Assembly: GCA_963920525.1 (NCBI GenBank)
Contig: OY986438.1
Location: forward strand, 192,351,462 to 192,415,461
Origin: Dichetophora obliterata
Taxonomy: Eukaryota; Arthropoda; Insecta; Diptera; Sciomyzidae
Direction of reading: 5' to 3'
Length of the DNA: 64,000 nt
Shown here in pieces: positions 56,279-64,000 of the stretch. Each line of letters opens with the position of its first letter. The stretch's first letter is position 1. Both the position numbers and the translations under genes were made by a program. Below the pieces are notes generated by a model that saw only the letters and a program-made list of their open reading frames with translations, made no database searches and was not told the origin of the DNA.

Positions 56279-56620
56279 TTTGCCAGGAATTTCTATGGCA
56301 ACGTTTCTCAGAGAGACTCAGAGAATAAGTTGGGAGATTTCATATAATCTCTCTCTTTTCACTTCACGTTTCTCAGAGAGACTCAGAGAATAAGTTGGGA
56401 GATTTCATATAATCTCTCTCTTTTCACTTCAAAATAAATAGGCGGTACAATTAAATTGTTGTGAAAAAATGTTGCTCATAAACATGTTGCAATAATTTCA
56501 CGCAGCGGAACAGAGTACTACTCTGACTAACATGTTGTGAAAATTTCCACGCTTGTTTCGCAGCTGTCACTTTTTGTACGGAGATATGAGTGAAATTTCA
56601 CATGAATAGAGTACTATGCC
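56279..56620. repeat. dispersed repeat, right copy with internal 65-bp duplication
   Basis: Inverted partner of 52114-54159. It contains a perfect 65-bp tandem duplication (56301-56365 and 56366-56430) starting ACGTTTCTCAGAGAGACTC that is absent from the left copy. Ends GAGTACTATGCC. Confidence 0.88.
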
Positions 56621-56968
56621 TTATAAGAAATATGCCTCATAATCTCAATATACATTCATTCGCACATGTTACATGAAAAAAATGCTTATTGTAGGGTATC
56701 CGTAAGAGATAGCGAGAAATGTCTGCCATATTTTTTGTACATCTCAGCAATGTCTCAAATTTCCTCTTAAACCGTGTTCTTCCATCTCTTGTAGCTTAGC
56801 TTTTATTTAAAAAATTTTGTTTTGAATGCTCATATTTTAGGTCAAAGGTCACAAAAAGTATTCGGTGCACTACTTTTCCCTACTCTTATTGATTTGAAAG
56901 AAAAATTATCCAAATCGGTTATCGAATTGTTTTTCCTACGTCTATTTGTATAAAGATCTATACTATTA
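56621..56968. other. AT-rich stretch, no gene
   Basis: No motif recognised in the single 65-codon minus-strand frame. Confidence 0.35.
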
Positions 56969-59369
56969 TCTATATATATAAAAATGGATGTATGTATGTG
57001 GGTATGTGGGTATGTGGCTATATCACGTATAGACTCCAAAACCGCTGAACTGATCTTTATGAAATTTTCAGGGAAACTGAAACCACATCTTGAGAGTGTT
57101 CCTGTGAGGTTTAGTAACGATTGGACGAGGGGGCGTGGTACCTCCCATACAAGCCAAATTTGCTCTACGGATCACAAACCAAGAAAAGGATATATATCAG
57201 ACGGTTTCAATCGTAAGGTACTTATATTTGGTAATTTTGTTCAGATGGTTACTGTCGGTAACTGACAAAAAATGGGCGTGGTAGTAATATAAATACGCCC
57301 ACTTTTCGAAATCATGGCAATTCCGGAGTTCTACGCATTTTTATATTGAAACTTGCTGTGTAGGTGCTCCAAGAGGCGGTCACTATACATAAATGTTTTC
57401 ACGCCCACTTTTACCGCCCACAAATCAATATCTATATACATAAAAAGCAAAACGATGTGTGTCTGGTGATGTCTATAGACTCCAAAACTACTGAACCGAT
57501 TGACCTGAAATTTTGGCATTCGATTTGTTTCAGGTACGAGATGGTTGAGGAAAAAACTTTGCCACACCCCCTTTTACCGCCCCCAAATCAATAAAAATGT
57601 TACATTTCAGTCGGTTTGGGTCGTGTAAGGCTAAAATTTTGTAATTTAGTATGTACGGTTACTGTCGACAATTGTACTAAAAATGGGTTTCCACGCCCCC
57701 CTTTTACCGCCCACAAATAAATGAAAATGGTTTATTTCAGACGGTTTTGGTCGTATAAGGAGTAAATTTCTTTGGCGTTAGGTACAAAAGACTTAAGTCA
57801 AAAAATATAGTTTTTAGTAAATTGAAATATAAGATTGTTTTATTAATTGCAAATCCTGATGAAATATTTTTTTTTTAATTTATTAATAAAAATGGTATGC
57901 AGCTGTATGTACAACATCAAAGTTGTTAACAACAATCGAAAGAGGAAAAATATCTGATTAGAACCCAATCAAAAGCTCAAATTCCAATTTTTTTGACTTA
58001 AGTCCTTTGTACCTAACGACACAGATTTGGTACTTTGGTTTGTGTAGTTACTGACAGTAGTTGTACGAAAAATTCCACGCCCCTTTTTTGCGCCCAAAAT
58101 CAGTAAAAATGCTATATTTCAAGCAGTTTTGGCCGTATGAGACTAACATGTGATACCTAAGTTTGTATGGTTACTTTCCAATGAAAACGTTTTATTTCAA
58201 CGAATTGGGTCGTATTAGACAAAAATTTTGTAATTCAGTTCATATGGTTACTCTCAGCAAGTGCACTAAAAATAGGCCTGTCCTATATTTTTAAACTCTA
58301 AACTAAAAAGTAAAGTGCGCCATTCTTAACCTAAATTCAGCTGAAATTTGGGCAGTCGATTTGTTTCGATTACGAGATGGCTCAAGGAAAATATTTTGCC
58401 GCACCCCTTTTTACCGCTTGCAAAACAACAAAAATGCTATATTACGCACGGTTTTGATCGTATTAGACTACAATTTGGTTATTTAGTGCATATGGCTACT
58501 TTCGGCAGCTATACTGAAAATGGTGAATATATTTGGCATTTCTTGACATTTTCGTATATGGCAGTAAAACGGTCTGTGGTAGAACAACGTCTGCCGAGAA
58601 GAGTGAGTGCTTCTGTGAGATTTGGTAACGTTTAGACGAAAGGTCGTGGTACCTCCCATACAAGCGCTATCGACTACAAACCAAATAAAGGATATATATC
58701 AGACGGTTTCAATCGTAAAAAAGTAAGATTTAGTAATTTTGTCACATGGTTACTGTCAGTTTCTCTTCAAAAAATGGGCGTGGTCGCAATATTTATATGC
58801 CCACTTTTTCGAAATCATGGCAATTCCGGAGTTCTACACATTTTTATAGTGAAACTTGCTGTGTAGATGCTCCAAGAGGCAGTCACGATACATAAACGTT
58901 TTCACGCCCACTTTTACCGCCTACAAATCAATATATGTATACATAAAAATTAATCGTGATTTGTTCGGATGCTTAAAACTTGAAAACGACTGGACCAAAT
59001 TGGATACTTCCTTCTACGGGTTTGTTTGTAACTGCTACGCAAAGGTTTAGAAAAAAAAAATAATGCCACACCCCCTTTTATCGCCCACAAATCAATAAAA
59101 ATGCTGTATTTAAGACGGTTTTGGTCGTATGAAATTAAAATTTGGTAAATAAGTTCGTATGATTACTGTAATTAACATTAATAAAAACGGGCGTGGTCAC
59201 ACTTCAACTACGCCTACTTTTAAGAAAATATCAAAAGGCTTCGATTTTATTGGTCCGATTGAGCTGAAATTTTGTAAGTGGCTTTGCTTTGAGTACGAGA
59301 TGGTTTAAGAAGAAATGCCACACCCCCTTTTATGTCCCACAAATATATACAAAATTTGTGTTATCGAAC
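56969..59369. repeat. complex CCACACCCCC repeat field, possible Helitron-like origin
   Basis: Starts A/TCTATATATATAAAAATGG, the kind of TC start seen in some insect Helitrons, followed by GTATGTGG repeats. The body consists of diverged units with AAACTGCTGAACCGATTGA-type, GGGCGTGGTACCTCCCATAC and CCGCCCACAAATCAATAAA blocks. A ~340-bp segment (about 57095-57447) is directly repeated at about 58618-58951. The same motif set is at 19.6-20.4 kb. A CGCGCCGGGTTTCAGCTAG ending follows the satellite at about 60466-60484. The Helitron assignment is tentative, as no Rep/helicase gene and no clear 3' hairpin were seen. Confidence 0.6.
57776..58018. mobile_element. 243-bp MITE with CGTTAGGTACAAA ends
   Basis: Inverted ends of about 30 bp: CGTTAGGTACAAAAGACTTA on the left and CGTTAGGTACAAAGGACTTA as the reverse complement of the right, both continuing AGTCAAAAAA. 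It interrupts a repeat unit. Target duplication not resolved. No coding. Confidence 0.85.
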
Positions 59370-60484
59370 AGCTTTAGAGTTATGGGTCGCACAGCTTAGA
59401 AATTCGGTATTCGACCACAATTTAGACGTACCGTTTCTGTGATGAAATTTTATGGGAGTAGGACGAGAGGGAGGGGCACCTCCCATACAACCGAAATTTG
59501 CGATATCGAATAGCTTTGAAGTTATAGGCCGCACAGCTTTGGAATCCAGTTTTTGACCTCAATTTACACATGCAGTTTCAATGATTTTATTTTATGGGCA
59601 TTGGACAGGGAGGCGTGGTATCTCTCTTACAACCCAAATTGGCGATATCGAATTGCTTTGAAGTTATAGGTTGACAGCGTAAGAATTCGGTATTCGAACT
59701 AAATTTATACATGCAGTTTCATTAATAACATTTTATGGGCGTACGACAAGAGGGCGTGAAACCTCTTATTTAACCCAAATTAGAGATATCAAATAGCTTT
59801 GGGGTTATAGGTCGCACAGTTTTTGATTTCAGTATTAGACCTCAATGTACACATGCAGTTTCATTGATTACATTTTATGAGCGTTGATCAAGGGGGAGTG
59901 GCACCTCCCATACAACGAAAATTTGTAATATCGAATAGCTTTGGAGTTCAAGGTCGCACAGCGTCGGAATTCAGTATTCGACGAAATTTTACGCTTGCAG
60001 ATTTACTGATAAAATTTTTTAGAGTTTGTCGGGGGGCGTGACACCTCCAACTTAACCTAAAATTTCGATATCGAATACCTTTGGAGTTATAAGAAACTCA
60101 GCCACGGAATTCAGTATTCGACCTCAATTTACAAATGCAGTTTCATTGGTAAAATTTTATGGGCGTAGGGTAAAGGGGAGTGGCATCTCCCATACAACCC
60201 AAATTTGTGCTATAGAATAGTTTTGAAGTTATATGTCGCACAGTTTTGGAATTCGGTATTCAACCTCCCTGCAGTTTAATTGATTACATTCTATGAGCGG
60301 TGATAAAGAGGGAGTGGCACTTCCTATACAACCTAAATTTGTTATATCGAATGGCTTTGTGGATATAGGTCACACAGTCTCGGAATTCAGTATTCGACCT
60401 CAATTTAGACATGCTGTTTAACTGATAACATTTTATGGGCGTTTACAAGGGAGAGTGGCAGCAACGCGCCGGGTTTCAGCTAGC
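59370..60484. repeat. ~142-bp satellite, block 1, about 8 monomers
   Basis: Monomers are anchored on ATATCGAATAGCTTTGGAGT. Anchor starts fall at about 59364, 59506, 59649, 59789, 59931, 60071, 60213 and 60347, giving 134-143-bp spacing. Other conserved words are GGAATTCGGTATTCGACC, TTTACACATGCAGTTTCATT, ATTTTATGGGCGT and TGGCACCTCCCATACAACCC. The block ends with CGCGCCGGGTTTCAGCTAG. Short frames inside are artefacts. Confidence 0.92.
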
Positions 60485-60738
60485 ATAATATAAAAGTGAA
60501 CGTTTTTTGTTACAGGTAAACTTCAAAAGTACTGGGCCGATTTTTATATAATAGTATATATATAGATAGTATTGATATAGCCTTGAAATACTGGACCAAT
60601 TTTTATGATTTTTAAAATATCATATTTGTGTTACAGGACCTGTAGGGGTTATTTTCTTTTCGAAATTTTTATAATTAGTATATTTAATTAAAGTGTTAAG
60701 TTATTTCACATCCCAGCAGCAAGGCTTTCTTTCAAAAT
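60485..60738. other. AT-rich interruption of the 142-bp satellite
   Basis: Contains two diverged copies of a TTACAGG-CT / ACTGGACCAATTTTTAT-like block (about 60520 and 60590). Satellite monomers resume at about 60739. Confidence 0.5.
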
Positions 60739-61035
60739 TCAGTATTCGACCATAATTTACACGTGACGTTTCTCTGATAACTTATTTTAGGCTTTGAACA
60801 GAAGGCGTGGCACCTCCCCTGCAACCCAAATTTGAGACATCGAATAGCTTTGGAATTATAGGTCGGTCAGCCTCGGAGTTTGGAAAAATTCGACTGCAAT
60901 CTGCACATGTCATTGCCCTGATAACATTTTATGGGCGCTGGAAAGCGGGCGTGGCACCTCCAACACAACCCAAATTTGCAATATCGAGGTTCTTTGGAAA
61001 ATAGTCGCACTGCTTTACAGATTTATTGATAACAT
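60739..61035. repeat. ~142-bp satellite, block 2
   Basis: About two monomers with anchors at about 60840 and 60984, showing the same TTCAGTATTCGACC, TTTACACGTG and GGCGTGGCACCTCC words as the other blocks. Confidence 0.88.
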
Positions 61036-61562
61036 TTGCAAGGGGGGTTTTATTCAAAGGCTGAGGTATGCTCAGCCACTCCAGGATCAGACGAAAGACC
61101 CTCGAACTTTCGCCAATAAATAAGAAGACTTGAAGAATTTTAATGCTCTTATTATAATTGCTGCTTTATTGTTTGTAATTTTTAACAGTGTACATAGTAT
61201 ATATATATATTCTCTTAGTGTTTAATTCAATGAACAAGCCTTACTTATTACAATACACAATAAATAAATGCAACGATACGTAATTGAATCTGCAGATGAA
61301 GTCCTCGTATGCTGGTTTGATGGTGTTCGGTGTACGGTGGAGTGCGATGACTCGGTGAAATTCGGTGATATTCGGTATTCGGTGAAGTTCGGTGACGGTT
61401 GGTATGACGACGACTTAGGCAAGACCCGACTACGCTGCTTTATTTAGCATATAATCTTAATATATATGATTTTATATGTGTCGTGAATCGTCTTACTATT
61501 ACTCTAACGATAATAAAAAAAGAAAGAAAAGAAAATAAACTTTTAAGCATAAATTTATGTAG
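61036..61562. other. segment interrupting the satellite, left part
   Basis: Not satellite. At about 61325-61400 it has a short TTCGGTGA-type minisatellite (ATTCGGTGATATTCGGTATT). No gene or terminal repeat recognised. Confidence 0.45.
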
Positions 61563-61945
61563 CGGATGTCCGACCGACCGAGACCGACGTGAAAAGTCGG
61601 AGCTTAAAAGAAACTACTTCGGCTGTCCGACCGACCGAAGCCGACGTGAAAAGTTCGAGCTTAAAAGAAACTACTTCGGATGTCCGACCGACCGAAGCAG
61701 ACGTGAAAAGTCCGAACAAAAGAAACTACTTCGGATGTCCGACCGACCGAAGCCGACGTGAAAAGTCCGAACAAAAGAAACTGTTTTGGATGTCCGACCG
61801 ACTGAAGCTGACGTGAAAAGTCCGAGCCGAAAAGAACCTACTTCGGATGTCCGACCAACCGAAGCCGACATGAAAAGTCCGAACAAAAGAAACTGCTTCG
61901 GATGTCCGACCGACCGAAGCCGACGTGAAAATTCCGAACTAAAGT
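61563..61945. repeat. 55-57-bp minisatellite, seven units
   Basis: GTCCGACC anchors lie at about 61568, 61625, 61682, 61737, 61792, 61849 and 61904. Each unit reads GATGTCCGACCGACCGAAGC, CGACGTGAAAAGTCCGA, then AAAGAAACTACTTCG. It is much richer in G+C than its surroundings and well conserved. Unit length alternates between 57 bp (multiple of 3) and 55 bp, so the apparent reading frames of 71-92 codons are not maintained as coding repeats. Confidence 0.93.
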
Positions 61946-62284
61946 AAAAAATAAAAATTAAACTTATATATAAAACTACTACTACATGTATTAGCGACGA
62001 TCTGCAGAAATGAGATCGTCGGAAAATTTCTTCTACTTGTGGACTCAGCGGACGGGCTAAGCACTACGCTTTCGGACCGTCCCTAAGTCTGCCAAACTAC
62101 GCATTCTTATTTGTCCTCTGCTAAAAACTTGATGGGAATTATACCATGCTGAGTTGACTGCTGAGTTGTTATATGCCTGGCTATTGACTACGTTGATTTG
62201 CTGTGTTTGTGTGTTTGTTGTATGCTTGGCTGTCGACTACGTTGAGTTGATATGTTTGTGTGTTTGGTATATGCCTGGCTGTTG
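61946..62284. repeat. segment interrupting the satellite, right part, with 49-bp repeat
   Basis: At about 62171-62284 there are just over two units of a 49-bp repeat (TATGCCTGGCT, GACTACGTTGA and TGTGTTTGTGTGTTTG). The 82-codon frame here is low complexity. Satellite monomers resume at about 62285. Confidence 0.6.
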
Positions 62285-63190
62285 GCTGTTGGCGAATTTT
62301 AGGTTGCACAGCCTCAGACTTCGGTATTTGATCGCATTTTACACGTGCCGTCCAGTACATCCCAAATTTGCGATATCGAATAGCCTTGGAATTCGGATTT
62401 GACCACAATTTACACATGCCGTTCCCCTTACATCATTTTTTGAGTGTTTTACAAGGGGGCGTGGCAGCTCTCATGTAACCCAAACTTCCGATATCGAATA
62501 GCTTTGGAATTATAGGTGGCACAGTTTCGGAATTCGGTATTTAATCGCATTTTACTCGTGCCGTTCTCCTGATAACATTTTATGAGCGTTGGGAAAGGGG
62601 CGTGCCAAATTCCATACAACCCAAATTTGTGATATCGAATTGCTTAGGAGTTATAGTCGCACAGCCTCGGAATTCGGTATTCGATCACAATTTAAACGGG
62701 CAGTTATACTGATACCACTTTATGGTATTGGGCAAGAGCGCGTGTCACCTCCTGGACAGCCCAAATCTGCGATATCAAATTTTCTTTGAAATTAAAGGTC
62801 ACGGAACCTCAGAATTCGGTATTCGACCACAATTTACACTTTGCCGTTTCTTTGATAAAATTTTATAAGCGTTGGCCAAGCGGGCGTGGTATCTCCCACA
62901 CAACCCAAATTGCGATATCGAATAGCTTTGGAATTATAGGTTGCATAGCCTTAGAACTCGGATTTGAGCACAATTCACACGTGCCGTTCTCCTAATAACG
63001 TTTTATGGTGTTGTACAAGGGGCGTGGCACATCTCATGCAACCTAAACTTCCGATATCGAATAGCTTTTGAATTATATATTAATGAGGTCGCACAGCCTC
63101 AGAATTCGGTATTCGACCTCAATTTACACGTGTTATTTTACTGGTAACATTTTTATGGGCGTTGGACAAGGGGGCGTGGCACTTTTTTAA
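62285..63190. repeat. ~142-bp satellite, block 3, about 6 monomers
   Basis: Anchors ATATCGAATAGC fall at about 62376, 62494, 62635, 62775, 62919 and 63057. Spacing is 118-144 bp, with the first interval shortened by a deletion. Same monomer as blocks 1 and 2. Confidence 0.92.
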
Positions 63191-64000
63191 CAGCCCATTT
63201 TCGGTTTAACTTTCGAACTATAAGTCACACCCCCATGAAACTCGGTACGAACTTACTAAGTATTTAAACCTTTTCAATTTATTGCTTGCACTTGCACGAG
63301 AATAAAAAAAAAAACAATAGTGACCAAGAAAATAAAAATAATTGTGCGTGAATAAAATTTATTTTTCATCGCAAAAATACATGAGAGTGTGATTCACTAG
63401 CATTAAGTGTTAATTAAACATAATAACATTGGAACAAGCAATGTCTTCTAAAAAAAATTGGAGTCCCTACAATTTTTTATTTGAATCCGTTTTAGACCAC
63501 CGTGAAGCATTCTGTGAATAATAAAAAGATGCAAGCAAATAATATGGTTTTATTATCAAAATGAACCTTCAGAGAATTTAAACGCATTAAAAAATTGTAT
63601 TTATAAGTTGGTTCCAACTTTTTGGAGACCCTGAATGGCTGACATTTCTTTTTCCATACAAAACGTTCCGCTTTAATGCACAGTTCTCAAAACACCTCCT
63701 CATAAAGCCGAAAATATCAGCAAATGCAGCATCATTATTAAGCCAATCAATTGTCTGTTTACTCCACCTCTCTGGCTGTCTGGCTAACTGGCTGCTATCT
63801 AAGCATAAATATCTTCAAAACCTACGACTTCTGAGTAAAATGCAGGCAAAGTTTTGGCTTGGCATTCAACAAAGTCATGAAAAAAGAGGGAAAGAAAATA
63901 AAAACAAAAAAAAAAATGTAAATGCAAGAAAGAGGGTAAAAATGCTGGAAACATGAAACAAATAACATGCGTGACCTTGAAAAATATTCCAATCCTACCA
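63191..64000. other. AT-rich tail of the window, no gene seen
   Basis: No open frame of note and no repeat boundary. A short CTCTGGCTGTCTGGCTAACT run near 63767 resembles the unique islands elsewhere in the window. Confidence 0.4.

Noticed and set aside
61483..61886. Coding repeat protein across the 55-57-bp minisatellite
   Set aside because: Unit lengths alternate between multiples and non-multiples of three, so no frame is kept through the array.

Overview
This window is AT-rich eukaryotic DNA, almost certainly from a higher (brachyceran) fly. The basis is its transposon mix (hAT, piggyBac, mariner, Tigger/pogo, a CR1/Jockey-type LINE and a tRNA-derived SINE), kilobase-scale simple satellites, and short unique islands rich in CTGT and CAG triplets. 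I see no bacterial gene organisation, no rRNA, no convincing functional tRNA, no CRISPR and no intact host gene. Every open frame over about 100 codons that I recognise is a transposon relic or a reading of a simple repeat. The window looks like intergenic or intronic DNA.

Layout. 1-11.3 kb: an (ATATCT)n block of about 1.8 kb, one TTAA-flanked MITE, a 150-bp tandem duplication, then about 3.4 kb of (ACAAT)n running into about 0.5 kb of (AAAAT)n. 11.3-21.7 kb: unique AT-rich DNA with MITEs (14351-14636, 15769-16117, 16834-17518, 18396-18496, 21252-21654), ~125-bp tandem repeats and a 520-bp hairpin. 21.9-24.75 kb: a 2.8-kb palindromic foldback whose arms each carry tRNA-like sequence and whose centre is a separate MITE. 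25-33.2 kb: three hAT-type elements with target duplications, a SINE with a perfect 12-bp duplication, a deleted mariner and a LINE 3' relic. 35.2-36.9 kb: a 1.7-kb element with inverted repeats of over 100 bp and a TAA duplication, carrying a broken Cys-rich (CxxC) gene. This is the least ordinary object here. 37-41 kb: more MITEs, including one inserted into another at TTAA. 41.2-44.8 kb: a piggyBac transposase pseudogene split by two hAT insertions, themselves hosting smaller repeats. 47.3-50.6 kb: a decayed LINE split by a decayed mariner. 52.1-56.6 kb: two inverted copies of one repeat, the first split by an internally deleted Tigger element. 57-63.2 kb: a complex repeat field containing ~142-bp satellite monomers, interrupted by a 243-bp MITE and a 1.25-kb segment with a 55-57-bp minisatellite.

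The parts do not form a pathway. What they record is insertion history. Many insertions have readable target-site duplications, and nesting gives relative ages: piggyBac before hAT before hAT-internal MITE; LINE before mariner; foldback repeat before Tigger; 150-bp tandem repeat before the Cys-rich element. No transposase here looks catalytically complete, so any present mobility would need enzymes encoded elsewhere in the genome.
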